Under the pieces are notes generated by a model, which saw only the letters and a program-made list of their open reading frames with translations, did no database searches and was not told the origin of the DNA. A program made the translations under genes and the position numbers. This document shows positions 46,860-56,378 of a stretch of 64,000 nt of DNA, one piece after another. The stretch is from NCBI GenBank assembly GCA_021325375.1, contig JAJPHG010000039.1:34390-98389 (forward strand), in the 5' to 3' direction. Numbering within the stretch: the stretch's first letter is position 1; each line of letters opens with the position of its first letter. The stretch comes from Alphaproteobacteria bacterium (GTDB lineage Bacteria; Pseudomonadota; Alphaproteobacteria; Micropepsales; Micropepsaceae).

Positions 46860-46902
46860 CAGCGCCACCTCGCCACAAAGCAGTGATTGTTCGTTTGCGC
46901 TC

Positions 46903-47394
46903 TCATCTGTACGGCGCGTCCAGCTCAAGGTTCTTGGCGATCTCGCGTTCCCAGCGGTCGCCGTTCGCGAGCAGCTTGTCCTTGTTGTAGTAGAGCTCCT
47001 CGCGCGTCTCGGTCGAATATTCGAAGTTCGGGCCCTCGACGATGGCGTCGACCGGGCAAGCCTCCTGGCAGAAGCCGCAATAGATGCACTTGACCATGTC
47101 GATGTCGTAGCGCGTGGTGCGGCGCGAGCCGTCGTCGCGCGGCTCGGCTTCGATGGTGATGGCCTGCGCAGGGCAGATCGCCTCGCACAGCTTGCAGGCG
47201 ATGCAGCGTTCCTCGCCGTTGGGATAGCGGCGCAGCGCGTGCTCGCCGCGGAAGCGCGGGGACAGCGGCCCCTTCTCGAACGGATAGTTCAGCGTCGCCT
47301 TCTTGCCGAAGAAATAGCGCATCGACAGGGAAAAGCTCTTCAGGAACTCCCAGAAGAAGATCGAGCGCGCGGTGCGGTCCAGGAATGCCATCAT
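46903..47394 (-). CDS. nuoI: NADH-quinone oxidoreductase subunit I
   Basis: 163-aa ferredoxin-like subunit with two [4Fe-4S] clusters (N6a/N6b): [12 protein letters not shown] and [12 protein letters not shown]. The N-terminal amphipathic stretch [18 protein letters not shown] binds the membrane. ATG 47394 overlaps the nuoH stop (ATGA). The track's longer ORF extends into nuoH out of frame. Near the C-terminus [22 protein letters not shown] is typical of alphaproteobacterial and mitochondrial forms. Confidence 0.96.
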   Translation of the reverse strand: MMAFLDRTARSIFFWEFLKSFSLSMRYFFGKKATLNYPFEKGPLSPRFRGEHALRRYPNGEERCIACKLCEAICPAQAITIEAEPRDDGSRRTTRYDIDMVKCIYCGFCQEACPVDAIVEGPNFEYSTETREELYYNKDKLLANGDRWEREIAKNLELDAPYR

Positions 47395-48443
47395 GCGCCT
47401 CCGTGGCGGACAAAGATCACCCAGGCGGCGGTGACCAGGACCCACAACAGCGAGGTGGGCAGGAACACTTTCCATCCCAGCCGCATCAGCTGGTCGTAGC
47501 GGTAGCGCGGCACGAAGGCGCGCACGACCGCGAACAGGAAGAAGAAGAACCAGATCTTGGCGATCAGCCAGATCACGCCGGGGATCGCGTTCAGCGGCCA
47601 GATGTCGATGGGCGACAGCCACCCGCCGAAGAACAGGATCGCCACCATCGCGCTCATCAGGCAGATGTTGAGGAACTCGGCCAGATAGAAGAGCAGGAAC
47701 GGCGTCGAGGAATACTCGACGAAATAGCCCGCGACCAGCTCGCTCTCGGCCTCCACCAGGTCGAAGGGCGGGCGGTTGGTCTCGGCGATGGCCGAGACGA
47801 AGAAGATCGGCAGCATCGGGAACAGGATCGAGAACACGTTCCAATGCAGGATCGAGAACGCGCCCACACCCTGCTGCGCGCGCACGATGTCGGAGAGGTT
47901 CAGTGAGCCCGCGAACAGCAGCACGGTCACCAGCACGAAGCCGATGGAGACCTCATAGGACACCATCTGCGCCGCGGCGCGGCAGGCCGACAGGAACGCG
48001 TATTTCGAGTTCGACGCCCAGCCCGCCATGATGATGCCGTAGACGCCGAGCGACGACACGGCGAACAGGTAGAGGATGCCGACATTGATGTCGGCGAAGA
48101 CCCAGTGATTGTCGAGCGGGATCACGACCCAGGCGGCGAAGGCGAGCGTGGCGCTGACGAGCGGCGCGAGCAGGAAGACCACCTTGTTGGCGCCCGCGGG
48201 GATGATCACTTCCTTGATCAGGTACTTGCCGAGATCGGCGAAGCTCTGCAGCAGGCCGAAGATGCCGACCACATTGGGCCCGCGCCGCATCTGCACCGCC
48301 GCGAATATCTTGCGGTCGTAGAGCAGGATGAACGCGACCATCACCAGCAGGCAGACAAGGAAGACCACGATCAGGATGACCTGGCTCAGCACCCAGGCCC
48401 AGGCGTAGGGCATATGCTTGGCGAAGGCGTCGACGAAGAACAT
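47391..48443 (-). CDS. nuoH: NADH-quinone oxidoreductase subunit H
   Basis: 350-aa membrane subunit at the quinone-binding junction, eight helices. [29 protein letters not shown] is the matrix-loop signature, and [21 protein letters not shown] is the hallmark quinone-site loop. Starts 3 bp after nuoG and overlaps nuoI by 4 bp. Confidence 0.97.
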   Translation of the reverse strand: MFFVDAFAKHMPYAWAWVLSQVILIVVFLVCLLVMVAFILLYDRKIFAAVQMRRGPNVVGIFGLLQSFADLGKYLIKEVIIPAGANKVVFLLAPLVSATLAFAAWVVIPLDNHWVFADINVGILYLFAVSSLGVYGIIMAGWASNSKYAFLSACRAAAQMVSYEVSIGFVLVTVLLFAGSLNLSDIVRAQQGVGAFSILHWNVFSILFPMLPIFFVSAIAETNRPPFDLVEAESELVAGYFVEYSSTPFLLFYLAEFLNICLMSAMVAILFFGGWLSPIDIWPLNAIPGVIWLIAKIWFFFFLFAVVRAFVPRYRYDQLMRLGWKVFLPTSLLWVLVTAAWVIFVRHGGA

Positions 48444-48446
48444 GCC

Positions 48447-50552
48447 CTACTCCGCCGCCATCTTGTGCGAGCCGCCGGCGAACTCGCGCGAGCACAGCGC
48501 CATGGTCTCGCTCGCCCGCGCGATCGGGTTGGTGAGATAGTAGTCCGAAATCGCAGGCGCGAGCTTCCGGCTGACGTCCAGCGGCCCGTCGGCGCCGACA
48601 TTGCTCCACACCGCCGCGTCCGCGCCCTGATGCGCGTGCGGCTTGCCGAGTTCGCCGAAAAGCGGCGCCTCGGCGACCAGCGCCTTGCGCAGCGCGTCGA
48701 GACTGTCATAAGGCAAGCGCTTGCCCAGCACGTCCGAAAGCGCGCGCAGGATCGCCCAATCCTCCTTTGCCTCGCCAGGCGGGAAAGTGGCGCGGCGTGC
48801 CATCTGCACCCTGCCCTCGAAATTCGCGTAAAGGCCGTCCTTCTCGGTATAGGCGGCGCCCGGCAGCACGACGTCGGCGTTGTGCGCGCCCGCATCGCCA
48901 TGGCTGCCCTGATAGACGACGAAAGCGCGGCCGAGATGGCCGACGTCGAACTCGTCGGCGCCGAGAAGATAAATAAAGTCGATCTCGCCCTTCTGCGCGC
49001 CGTCGACGATGCCGGAGACGTCGCGGCCTTTCACGAAGCCGAGGTCCAGCGCCGCGACACGCGACGCCGCGGTGTGCAGCACGTTGAAGCCGTTCCAGCC
49101 GCCCTCGGCCGCGCTGCCCGCGGGCCCGATCATGCCGCTGTCGGCCGCGATCTTCGCCGCGCGCTTGAGGATCGCCGCGCCATCGGGCCGCGAAAGCGCG
49201 CCGGTGCCGACGATGATCATCGGCCGCTTGGCGTCGGCGAGGACTTTCAGGAACGGATTGCTCTCCAGCGCCTCGATGCCGCCGAGCTGCTCGACGGGAT
49301 ATGTCAGATCGATCGCCTCGCCGATATTGGCGATCTTGAGATTGCCGTTCGCCCACGCCTTGCGGATGCGCGCGTTCAGCACCGGCGCTTCCCAGCGCGG
49401 ATTGCAGCCGATGAGCAGCAGCGCATCCGCCGCCTCGACGCCCGCGATGGTCGTGTTGAAGAGATAGGTGGGACGCGGTCCCGGCGCGAGCTTCGATCCA
49501 TCCTGGCGGCAATCGAGATGCGCCGCCCCGAGCGCGGTCATCAGGTCCTTGAGCGCCTTGATCTCCTCCGCCGCGGCGAGGTCGCCGACGATGGCCGCCA
49601 TGCGCTCCGGCGCGGTCTGCGCCACGCGCGCAGCGATGGCGGCGAAGGCTTCACCCCAGCTCGCGGGCTGGAGCTTGCCGCTCTTGCGCACATAAGGCTT
49701 GTCGAGACGCTGGCGCATCAGCCCGTCGCAGGCATGGCGCGCCTTGTCGCTGATCCATTCCTCGTTGATCTCTTCGTTGAGGCGCGGCAGCACGCGCAGC
49801 ACCGCCGGCCCGCGCGTGTCGACGCGGATGTTGCAGCCTTGCGCGTCCATCACGTCGATGGACTCGGTTTTGCGAAGCTCCCAGGGCCGCGCGTTGAACG
49901 CATAGGGTTTCGAGGTCAAAGCGCCCACGGGGCAGAGGTCGACCACGTTGCCGGAGAGCTCGCTCGCGAACGCTTTCTCCAGATAGGTCGTGATCTCCAT
50001 GTCCTCGCCGCGGCCGGTGGCGCCGAGATCGGGCACGCCCGCGACCTCGGTCGCGAAGCGCACGCAGCGGGTGCACTGGATGCAGCGGGTCATGATCGTC
50101 TTGACCAGCGGGCCCATATACTTGTCTTCGACCGCGCGCTTGTTCTCGTTGAAGCGGTGGAACGCGGCGCGGCCATAGCCCATCGCCTGGTCCTGCAGGT
50201 CGCACTCGCCGCCCTGGTCGCAGATCGGGCAGTCGAGCGGATGGTTGATGAGCAGGAATTCCATCACGCCCTCGCGCGCCTTGCGCACGTAGGGGCCCTT
50301 GGTGTTGATCTTGGCGGGCGTGCCGTCCTTGTTGGGGAAGATGTCGCGGACCTGCAAGGCACAAGAAGCCTGCGGCTTCGGCGCCCCGACCCATTCGACC
50401 AGGCACATGCGGCAATTGCCGGCGACCGACAGCCGCTCGTGATAGCAGAAGCGCGGGATCTCCGCCCCCGCCATCTCGCAGGCCTGCAGCAGGGTCAGGC
50501 CGTCCTCCGCCTCGATCTCCTTGCCGTCGACGATGAGTTTGCGGCTGGGCAT
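48447..50552 (-). CDS. nuoG: NADH-quinone oxidoreductase subunit G
   Basis: 701-aa peripheral-arm subunit. The N-terminal [2Fe-2S] domain has CYHERLSVAGNCRMC (about 36-50). The His/Cys-rich [4Fe-4S] region includes DCPICDQGGECDLQDQAMGYG. Then comes CIQCTRCVRFATEVAG with the second [4Fe-4S] cluster, and a degenerate molybdopterin-oxidoreductase-like domain to the C-terminus. Alphaproteobacterial length, shorter than the E. coli protein. 4 bp after nuoF. Confidence 0.96.
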   Translation of the reverse strand: MPSRKLIVDGKEIEAEDGLTLLQACEMAGAEIPRFCYHERLSVAGNCRMCLVEWVGAPKPQASCALQVRDIFPNKDGTPAKINTKGPYVRKAREGVMEFLLINHPLDCPICDQGGECDLQDQAMGYGRAAFHRFNENKRAVEDKYMGPLVKTIMTRCIQCTRCVRFATEVAGVPDLGATGRGEDMEITTYLEKAFASELSGNVVDLCPVGALTSKPYAFNARPWELRKTESIDVMDAQGCNIRVDTRGPAVLRVLPRLNEEINEEWISDKARHACDGLMRQRLDKPYVRKSGKLQPASWGEAFAAIAARVAQTAPERMAAIVGDLAAAEEIKALKDLMTALGAAHLDCRQDGSKLAPGPRPTYLFNTTIAGVEAADALLLIGCNPRWEAPVLNARIRKAWANGNLKIANIGEAIDLTYPVEQLGGIEALESNPFLKVLADAKRPMIIVGTGALSRPDGAAILKRAAKIAADSGMIGPAGSAAEGGWNGFNVLHTAASRVAALDLGFVKGRDVSGIVDGAQKGEIDFIYLLGADEFDVGHLGRAFVVYQGSHGDAGAHNADVVLPGAAYTEKDGLYANFEGRVQMARRATFPPGEAKEDWAILRALSDVLGKRLPYDSLDALRKALVAEAPLFGELGKPHAHQGADAAVWSNVGADGPLDVSRKLAPAISDYYLTNPIARASETMALCSREFAGGSHKMAAE

Positions 50553-50556
50553 CGCG

Positions 50557-51831
50557 CTACTCCGCCGCCTGCTTGAACGCCGCCATGCGGCGCTCGAGCT
50601 CGGGGCGGAAGTGGCGGATCAGGCCCTGGATCGGCCACGCGGCGGCGTCGCCGAGCGCGCAGATCGTGTGGCCTTCCACTTCCTTAGTCACTTCCTGGAG
50701 GAGATCGATCTCCTCGGGGCGCGAATTGCCCTGCTGCATGCGGGTGAGCACGCGCCACATCCAGCCCGTGCCCTCGCGGCAGGGCGTGCACTGGCCGCAG
50801 CTCTCATGCTTGTAGAAATAGGCAAGACGCTGGATCGCCTTCACGACGTCGGTCGACTTGTCCATCACAATCACGGCCGCGGTGCCGAGGCCGGACTGGA
50901 CGTTCTTCAAGGAGTCGAAATCCATCAGCACGTCGTCGCAGATCGATTTCGGCAACAGCGGCACCGAGGCGCCGCCGGGAATGATCGCGAGCAGATTGTC
51001 CCAGCCGCCGCGCACGCCGCCGGCGTGCCGCTCGATGAGCTCGCGCAGCGGGATGCCCATCTCCTCTTCCACGTTGCACGGCTTGTTGACGTGGCCCGAG
51101 ATGCAGAAGACCTTTGTGCCGGTGTTGTTCGGACGGCCGATCGCCGCGAACCACTCCGCGCCGCGGCGCAGGATGGTGGGCGCGACCGCGATGCTCTCGA
51201 CATTGTTGACGGTGGTGGGACAGCCATAGAGCCCGACATTCGCCGGGAACGGCAGCTTCAGGCGCGGCTGACCCTTCTTGCCTTCGAGGCTTTCGAGCAG
51301 CGCCGTCTCCTCGCCGCAGATATAGGCGCCTGCGCCGTGATGGACGTAGAGGTCGAACGGATAGCCGAAGATGTTGTCCTTGCCGATCAGCTTGGCCTCA
51401 TAGGCCTCGTCGACGGCGCGCTGCAGCGCCTCGCGCTCGCGGATGAACTCGCCGCGCACATAGACGTAACAGGCGTTCGCGCGCATCGCGAAGCTCGCGA
51501 TCAGGCAGCCTTCGACGAGCGTATGCGGATCGTGGCGCAGGATGTCGCGGTCCTTGCACGTGCCGGGCTCGGACTCGTCGGCGTTGACGACGAGATAGTG
51601 CGGCCGCTCCTTCACTTCCTTGGGCATGAACGACCACTTCATGCCGGTCGGGAAGCCCGCGCCGCCGCGGCCGCGCAGGCCGGATTTTTTCATAATGTCG
51701 ACGATGGCCTCAGGCCCGAGATCGATGATGGCCTTCGTGCCGTCCCAATTGCCGCGCTTCCTCGCCGCGTCGAGGCCCGGGCTCTCGAAGCCGTAGAGAT
51801 TGGTGAAGATGCGGTCCTTGTCGGCGAGCAT
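50557..51831 (-). CDS. nuoF: NADH-quinone oxidoreductase subunit F
   Basis: 424-aa subunit carrying FMN, the NADH site and cluster N3. [15 protein letters not shown] (about 52-66) is the NADH/FMN glycine-rich loop. [14 protein letters not shown] and [19 protein letters not shown] bind [19 protein letters not shown] binds the [4Fe-4S] cluster. Its ATG shares one base with the nuoE stop (TGATG). Confidence 0.97.
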   Translation of the reverse strand: MLADKDRIFTNLYGFESPGLDAARKRGNWDGTKAIIDLGPEAIVDIMKKSGLRGRGGAGFPTGMKWSFMPKEVKERPHYLVVNADESEPGTCKDRDILRHDPHTLVEGCLIASFAMRANACYVYVRGEFIREREALQRAVDEAYEAKLIGKDNIFGYPFDLYVHHGAGAYICGEETALLESLEGKKGQPRLKLPFPANVGLYGCPTTVNNVESIAVAPTILRRGAEWFAAIGRPNNTGTKVFCISGHVNKPCNVEEEMGIPLRELIERHAGGVRGGWDNLLAIIPGGASVPLLPKSICDDVLMDFDSLKNVQSGLGTAAVIVMDKSTDVVKAIQRLAYFYKHESCGQCTPCREGTGWMWRVLTRMQQGNSRPEEIDLLQEVTKEVEGHTICALGDAAAWPIQGLIRHFRPELERRMAAFKQAAE

Positions 51832-52469
51832 CAGGGTGCTTCCGGTTTGCGGTTGTAGCCGCCGTTATAGAGTTGCGGGTCTTTCAGCGTCAGCGCGCCG
51901 CCTTCGGGCTCCGAGGTGTGTCTGCCGTTGCCGGCGCCGGGCTTGGGCGTCTGGCCGGAGCGGAAAGCTTCCAGCAGCGCCTCGGTCTTCGGCCCGTCGA
52001 GGTCTTCGTAGAAATCTTTGCCGATCTGCAGCATCGGCGCGTTGACGCAGGCGCCGAGGCATTCGACCTCCATCCACGAGAACTTGCCGTCGGCGGAGAC
52101 GGTGTGCGGCGCCGCCGCGATGTGCTTCTTGCAGGCGGCGACGACGTCGTCCGAGCCGCGCAGCCAGCACGGCGTCGTGGTGCAGACCTGCACCAGATGC
52201 TCGCCGACGGGCTCGAGGTTGAACATGGTGTAGAACGTCGCGACCTCGAGCACGCGGATGTACGGCATCGCGAGCATCTTCGCGACGGCCTCGATCATCG
52301 GCTTGGTGACCCAGCCTTCCTGCTCCTGCCCGATCCAGAGCAGCGCGATCACCGCGCTCGCTTGGCGGCCTTGCGGATATTTCGCGATCTCGCGCTCGCA
52401 ACGCACCGCGTTCGCGTCGTTGAACGCGAAGCTCGCGGGCTGATCGGCGCTGAGGCGGCGCACGGACAT
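51831..52469 (-). CDS. nuoE: NADH-quinone oxidoreductase subunit E
   Basis: 212-aa thioredoxin-fold subunit with the N1a [2Fe-2S] cluster; ligands in [13 protein letters not shown] and [12 protein letters not shown]. Start at ATG 52469 ([17 protein letters not shown]). It shares one base with the stop of the upstream small zinc-binding ORF (TGATG), which proves tight spacing but also raises the question why that ORF is there. The C-terminal tail ([14 protein letters not shown] onward) is low-complexity. Confidence 0.95.
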   Translation of the reverse strand: MSVRRLSADQPASFAFNDANAVRCEREIAKYPQGRQASAVIALLWIGQEQEGWVTKPMIEAVAKMLAMPYIRVLEVATFYTMFNLEPVGEHLVQVCTTTPCWLRGSDDVVAACKKHIAAAPHTVSADGKFSWMEVECLGACVNAPMLQIGKDFYEDLDGPKTEALLEAFRSGQTPKPGAGNGRHTSEPEGGALTLKDPQLYNGGYNRKPEAP

Positions 52470-52747
52470 CAGTTCAAAACTCCGTTCAGTCTCGCGGCTT
52501 GCAGAAAGCACTGATAGCAGAGCAATTTGATATCAGCGCTCTTCTCCAGCTCTTCTGTCCATTCGCCGCCATTTGCATTCAACATTTCGTCGCATTCACT
52601 GCAATAGGCGCTGGGCTCGTCAGCGGCATCGAGTGACGAATAGATAAATCCCCGAGGAATGCCATCATGGAGAGAGTCGAGAACGTGCGAGCAAACAAAC
52701 GTCTCACTCGACGCGCCATGCTCATCACATTGCACCGCGTCGCTCAT
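52469..52747 (-). CDS. Small cysteine-rich, probably zinc-binding protein inside the nuo operon
   Basis: 92 aa, read from the tail of track ORF 52469-53398. Metal-ligand candidates: Cys7/His10 ([18 protein letters not shown]), Cys19/His21, Cys49-x2-Cys52 (YCSECDEML) and Cys77-x2-Cys80 ([13 protein letters not shown]). ATG 52747 overlaps the nuoD stop as ATGA and its stop shares a base with the nuoE start, so translation is coupled on both sides. It resembles small bacterial proteins of unknown function with a CDxHG...CxH...WCxxCE pattern. Not a complex I subunit I recognise; an assembly or regulatory role is speculation. Confidence 0.7.
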   Translation of the reverse strand: MSDAVQCDEHGASSETFVCSHVLDSLHDGIPRGFIYSSLDAADEPSAYCSECDEMLNANGGEWTEELEKSADIKLLCYQCFLQAARLNGVLN

Positions 52748-53931
52748 CGGTCGACCTCCCCGAACACGATGTCGAGGGAGCCCAGGATGGCGGAGACGTC
52801 GGCGAGCATGTAGCCGCGGCCCATATAGTCCATCGCCGCCAGATGCGCGAAGGACGGCGCGCGCAGCTTGCAGCGGTAGGGCTTGTTGGTGCCGTCGGCG
52901 ATGAGATAGACGCCGAACTCGCCCTTGGGCGCTTCCACAGCGGCATAGACCTCGCCCGCGGGCACGTGGAAGCCCTCGGTGTAGAGCTTGAAGTGGTGGA
53001 TCAGCGCCTCCATCGAGGTCTTCATCTCGGCGCGCTTGGGCGGCACGACCTTGTTGTCCGTCGAGGACACCGGCCCGGAAGGCATCCTCTCGATGCACTG
53101 TCTCATGATGTGCACCGCCTGGCGCATCTCTTCCATGCGCATCAGGTAGCGGTCGTAATTGTCGCCGTTCTTGCCGATGGGGATCTGGAAATCGAGATCG
53201 CTGTAGCATTCGTAGGGCTGCGCGCGGCGCAGGTCCCAACCCACGCCCGTCGAGCGCAGCATCACGCCGGAGAAGCCCCACTCCTCCGCCTCCTTGCGGT
53301 TCACCACGCCGATGTCGACGTTGCGCTGCTTGAAGATGCGGCTCTCGGTGAGCAGGCCCGCGATGTCGTCGAGCACCTTGGGGAACGCGTCGCACCATGC
53401 GCCGATGTCGTCGATGAGCGCGGGCGGCAGGTCCTGGTGCACGCCGCCGGCGCGGAAATAGGCCGCGTGCATGCGGCTGCCGCTGGCGCGCTCATAGAAC
53501 ACCATCAGCTTCTCGCGCTCCTCGAAGCCCCAGAGCGGCGGGGTGAGCGCGCCGCAGTCCATCGCCTGCGTCGTGACGTTCATCAGATGGTTGAGGACGC
53601 GGCCGATCTCGCAATAGAGCACGCGGATGTATTGGCCGCGCGGCGGCACCTGGAGGCCGAGCAGCTTCTCGATGGCGAGCGCGAAGGCGTGCTCCTGGTT
53701 CATCGGGGCGACGTAGTCCAGCCGGTCGAAATACGGGATCGCCTGGAGATAGGTCTTGTGCTCGATCAGCTTCTCGGTGCCGCGATGCAGGAGACCGATA
53801 TGCGGATCGACGCGGGTGACGATCTCGCCGTCGAGGTCGAGGATCATGCGCAGCACGCCGTGGGCCGCAGGATGCTGCGGGCCAAAGTTGACCGTCATCT
53901 TGGGATCGTCGTGCGGAGCGGGCTGGTCCAT
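52744..53931 (-). CDS. nuoD: NADH-quinone oxidoreductase subunit D
   Basis: 395-aa 49-kDa-type subunit forming the quinone site. [43 protein letters not shown] and [25 protein letters not shown] are diagnostic. Start at ATG 53931 ([11 protein letters not shown]), with GGAG 8 bp upstream. The track ORF runs further into the four-helix-bundle cassette. nuoC and nuoD are separate genes, as is usual in alphaproteobacteria, but here 483 bp apart because of the cassette. Confidence 0.96.
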   Translation of the reverse strand: MDQPAPHDDPKMTVNFGPQHPAAHGVLRMILDLDGEIVTRVDPHIGLLHRGTEKLIEHKTYLQAIPYFDRLDYVAPMNQEHAFALAIEKLLGLQVPPRGQYIRVLYCEIGRVLNHLMNVTTQAMDCGALTPPLWGFEEREKLMVFYERASGSRMHAAYFRAGGVHQDLPPALIDDIGAWCDAFPKVLDDIAGLLTESRIFKQRNVDIGVVNRKEAEEWGFSGVMLRSTGVGWDLRRAQPYECYSDLDFQIPIGKNGDNYDRYLMRMEEMRQAVHIMRQCIERMPSGPVSSTDNKVVPPKRAEMKTSMEALIHHFKLYTEGFHVPAGEVYAAVEAPKGEFGVYLIADGTNKPYRCKLRAPSFAHLAAMDYMGRGYMLADVSAILGSLDIVFGEVDR

Positions 53932-53947
53932 CAGGCCGTCTCCGGAC

Positions 53948-53975
53948 GCGAATGGCGAATAGCGAATAGCGAATA
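53948..53975. repeat. Left heptamer array, four GCGAATR units
   Basis: GCGAATG once then GCGAATA three times, uninterrupted. Inverted relative to the array at 54387-54414. Confidence 0.9.
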
Positions 53976-53992
53976 GCGGTTCGGCGGCGAAG

Positions 53993-54376
53993 TCATGACC
54001 CCTCGTCCCGATTTTGAAGCGATCGAATAAGGCTTCGTACCATTTTGCCCAGAGTTTGACACTGCTCGACAAGTGGCGCGAGCTTCTTCTCGTCCAGAAG
54101 CCCAACTCTCGCGGCGAGAAGCAGGTGAGTTTCCAATTCCTTCAGCGACCCCTGCGCTATACGCAAATACTGAATGAAGCTCTGCGTACTCTCTCGTCCA
54201 TGACCTTCCGCGATATTTGCCGGAATTGAAGCGGCTGCTCTCCTGATCTGGGAGGTAAGGCCGAACATCTCCTCTTTGGGAAATGCCCGCGTCAGCAGAT
54301 AGCAATTCTCCGCAAGCGCCATGGCGTCCTGCCAAACACGCAAGTCCCGAAAAGAATTGATCTGCTGCTCCGTCAA
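53993..54376 (-). CDS. Four helix bundle protein (S23 / rRNA intervening-sequence protein family)
   Basis: 127 aa, TTG start at 54376. [54 protein letters not shown] and [17 protein letters not shown] follow the family pattern closely. The family was named from ORFs in intervening sequences of 23S rRNA and is also seen as single genes; its biochemical role is not established, and it is related to the Avd accessory protein of diversity-generating retroelements. No reverse transcriptase or rRNA lies here. It is the only gene of the heptamer-flanked cassette and is oriented with the nuo operon. Confidence 0.9.
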   Translation of the reverse strand: MTEQQINSFRDLRVWQDAMALAENCYLLTRAFPKEEMFGLTSQIRRAAASIPANIAEGHGRESTQSFIQYLRIAQGSLKELETHLLLAARVGLLDEKKLAPLVEQCQTLGKMVRSLIRSLQNRDEGS

Positions 54377-54386
54377 AACTCATCCC

Positions 54387-54414
54387 TATTCGCCACTCGC
54401 CATTCGCTATTCGC
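54387..54414. repeat. Right heptamer array, four YAYTCGC units
   Basis: TATTCGC, CACTCGC, CATTCGC, TATTCGC in tandem, ending exactly at the nuoC stop codon. Reverse complement of the left-array unit. Confidence 0.9.
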
Positions 54415-55044
54415 CTATTTCTTCTCCGTGCCGCCCGACGCCACGCCCGGCGCCATCGCGGCCTTCTCGTCGCCCGGCAGGATGTGCGGCGCGCCTTCCC
54501 ACGGGCTCATGAAGTCGAAGTCGCGGAATTCCTGGACGAGCTGCACCGGCTGATAGACCACGCGCTTGAGCTCGTCGTCGTAACGCAGCTCGACATAGCC
54601 GGTCAGCGGGAAATCCTTGCGCAGCGGATGGCCGGAGAAACCGTAATCGGTGAGCAGGCGGCGCAGGTCGGGATGATCCGAGAACGACACGCCGTACATG
54701 TCGAAGGTCTCGCGCTCGAACCAGTTGGCGCAAGGATGCAGGCCTACGACGGACGGCACTGTCTCGTCCTCGGCCACCGCGAGCGTCACGCGCAGGCGCA
54801 GGTTCCGCCGCAGCGACAGCAGGTGATAGACGACGTCGAAGCGCTTCGCCCGCTCCGGCCAGTCGACGCCGCAGATGTCGATCAGAAGGCGGAATTCCTC
54901 GGCATCGCGCAGATAGGTCAGCACACGGACGATCTCGGCAGGCGCCACGTCGAGCGTCAGCTCGCCCAGCGCCATGCGGGTTCCCAAGACCGCGCCGGCC
55001 AAGGCGCCTGCGATCTTCTCGCCGAGCTGTTCCAGCGGTTCCAT
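54415..55044 (-). CDS. nuoC: NADH-quinone oxidoreductase subunit C
   Basis: 209-aa 30-kDa-type subunit of the Q module. [42 protein letters not shown] and [23 protein letters not shown] are the family signature. Starts 3 bp after nuoB. The last codons (ASGGTEKK) and stop directly border the heptamer array of the inserted cassette. Confidence 0.96.
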   Translation of the reverse strand: MEPLEQLGEKIAGALAGAVLGTRMALGELTLDVAPAEIVRVLTYLRDAEEFRLLIDICGVDWPERAKRFDVVYHLLSLRRNLRLRVTLAVAEDETVPSVVGLHPCANWFERETFDMYGVSFSDHPDLRRLLTDYGFSGHPLRKDFPLTGYVELRYDDELKRVVYQPVQLVQEFRDFDFMSPWEGAPHILPGDEKAAMAPGVASGGTEKK

Positions 55045-55047
55045 GTC

Positions 55048-55569
55048 TCAGCGCTCGATCGTTCCGGTGCGGCGGATCTTGCGCTGCAGCAGCATCACGC
55101 CGTAGAGCAGCGCCTCGGCCGTGGGCGGGCAGCCGGGCACGTAGACGTCCACCGGCACGATGCGGTCGCAGCCGCGCACCACGGCATAGGAATAGTGATA
55201 ATAGCCGCCGCCGTTCGCGCACGACCCCATCGAGATCACATAGCGCGGCTCGGGCATCTGGTCGTAGACCTTGCGCAGCGCCGGCGCCATCTTGTTGGTC
55301 AGCGTGCCCGCCACGATCATCACGTCGGACTGGCGCGGAGAGGCGCGGGGTGCTGCGCCGAAACGCTCCAAATCGTAGCGCGGCATGTTGACCTGCATCA
55401 TCTCGACGGCGCAGCAGGCCAGCCCGAACGTCATCCAGTGCAGCGAGCCGGTGCGCGCCCAGTTGATGAGCGAATCCAGATTGGCCGTGACGAAGCCCTT
55501 GTCCGTGATCTCGGCCTTGGCGGCCTTGAAATAGGGATCGTTGTCGGTGAGCGCCGGGTTCACTCCCAT
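55048..55569 (-). CDS. nuoB: NADH-quinone oxidoreductase subunit B
   Basis: 173-aa subunit carrying cluster N2, which passes electrons to quinone. Ligands: [27 protein letters not shown] and [15 protein letters not shown]. Started at ATG 55569 ([14 protein letters not shown]), overlapping nuoA by 10 bp. GTG 55563, overlapping the nuoA stop as GTGA, is the alternative. The track start at 55590 is less likely. Confidence 0.96.
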   Translation of the reverse strand: MGVNPALTDNDPYFKAAKAEITDKGFVTANLDSLINWARTGSLHWMTFGLACCAVEMMQVNMPRYDLERFGAAPRASPRQSDVMIVAGTLTNKMAPALRKVYDQMPEPRYVISMGSCANGGGYYHYSYAVVRGCDRIVPVDVYVPGCPPTAEALLYGVMLLQRKIRRTGTIER

Positions 55570-55925
55570 TCGAGCGCCCCCTTCTTCCATTCATAGATGA
55601 AGCCGACGGTCAGCACGCCCAGGAACACGACCATCGACCAGAAGCCGAAGACGCCGATCTTCCCGAGCGAGATCGCCCAGGGGAACAGGAACGCGACCTC
55701 GAGGTCGAAGATGATGAAGAGGATCGAGACCAGATAGAACCGCACGTCGAACTTCATGCGGGAATCGCCGAAGGCGTTGAAGCCGCACTCATAGGCCGAG
55801 AGCTTCTCGGGGTCCGGCTTGGACGGCGCGATGATGAAGGGGACGACCAGGAGGGCGGTGGCGATGACGCCTGAGATGGCGATGAAGAGCAGGATCGGCA
55901 GGTATTCGAGGAGTAGCCGTTCCAT
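55560..55925 (-). CDS. nuoA: NADH-quinone oxidoreductase subunit A
   Basis: 121-aa membrane subunit, three helices, first gene of the nuo operon. [30 protein letters not shown] is the family signature with the conserved loop cysteine. [12 protein letters not shown] follows. Started at ATG 55925 ([16 protein letters not shown]). The track's upstream 19 residues are basic and non-homologous. About 280 bp of non-coding DNA separate it from tRNA-Asp; the operon promoter must lie there, but I see no convincing boxes. Confidence 0.95.
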   Translation of the reverse strand: MERLLLEYLPILLFIAISGVIATALLVVPFIIAPSKPDPEKLSAYECGFNAFGDSRMKFDVRFYLVSILFIIFDLEVAFLFPWAISLGKIGVFGFWSMVVFLGVLTVGFIYEWKKGALEWE

Positions 55926-56100
55926 TGCCCGTCTCGCCGCCTTTTTTGGGTCATTTCGCGGGTGCAAAAACGGAGGCGTCACCCGCGCGCCACGGGGGGT
56001 TTAGAGCAAGATTCGTCCGGGGAAAACAGGATTCTTTAAGGGTTTTTAAGAATGAGTCGCAGGTCACGACATGGTGAGAAAGAGTGCGATTTTTGCAGGC

Positions 56101-56202
56101 GAAGACTGGCCTGCCAAGGCGTAGCCGCGCGAACCGATTCACGGCCCGGCTTCGCGCTGACGCGCTTCGCCGTGGCAGTCTCCGCCGCTGCGCGGCGTAG
56201 AC
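56101..56202 (-). repeat. tRNA-trailing repeat, copy behind tRNA-Asp
   Basis: Directly adjoins the CCA end of tRNA-Asp and aligns without gaps to 60411-60512 behind tRNA-Val (about 90% identity over 105 bp by eye). It begins on the minus strand with a hairpin GTCTACGCCGC-GCA-GCGGCGGAGAC. It could be a terminator or 3'-processing element. The track ORF at 55951-56142 (MNRFARLRLG...) is only this repeat read through. Confidence 0.8.
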
Positions 56203-56279
56203 TGGCGGGAGCGACGGGGCTCGAACCCGCGACCTACGGCGTGACAGGCCGTCACTCTAACCAACTGAGCTACGCCCCC
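56203..56279 (-). tRNA. tRNA-Asp (anticodon GTC)
   Basis: 77-nt cloverleaf including encoded CCA. The acceptor stem GGGGGCG/CGCTCCC has one G-U pair. D-arm GCTCAGTTGGTTAGAGT; anticodon arm ACGGC-CTGTCAC-GCCGT with GTC at 34-36; T-arm CGGGTTCGAGCCCCG-type. Lies upstream of nuoA on the same strand. Confidence 0.95.
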
Positions 56280-56378
56280 GCGGGCGCTCGCGGGGCCTTT
56301 GGGCCTGCGCGAAGGAGGGCCGATGTACGGCCCACCTTGGGGCGTGTCAAGGAAGAACGCGCTATACCCTCCCCTTCC

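Larger units (their letters stand above)
53948..54414 (-). mobile_element. Four-helix-bundle (S23/IVP) cassette with inverted heptamer arrays
   Basis: A 467-bp unit sits between nuoC and nuoD. The left end has four tandem heptamers GCGAAT(G/A) (53948-53975). The right end has four heptamers YATTCGC-like in the opposite orientation (54387-54414; units TATTCGC, CACTCGC, CATTCGC, TATTCGC). The right array abuts the nuoC stop codon (54415-54417). The left array ends 17 bp before nuoD, leaving its ribosome-binding site intact. Only one gene is inside. Treating it as mobile is inference from this precise placement. Confidence 0.6.

Noticed and set aside
53948-53975. CRISPR-like interpretation of the heptamer arrays
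   Set aside because: Units are contiguous 7-mers without spacers, and no cas genes are present.
53931-54383. 150-aa minus ORF in the cassette
   Set aside because: Alternative frame of the four-helix-bundle gene; no family motifs, and it reads through the heptamer array.
53948-54414. Diversity-generating retroelement, suggested by the Avd-like four-helix protein
   Set aside because: No reverse transcriptase, template repeat or variable-repeat gene is present anywhere in the window.
55951-56142. 63-aa ORF MNRFARLRLG... and the matching N-terminus of the 58494-60452 ORF
   Set aside because: Both are the tRNA-trailing repeat read as protein; the upstream part of the amidohydrolase ORF is not coding.
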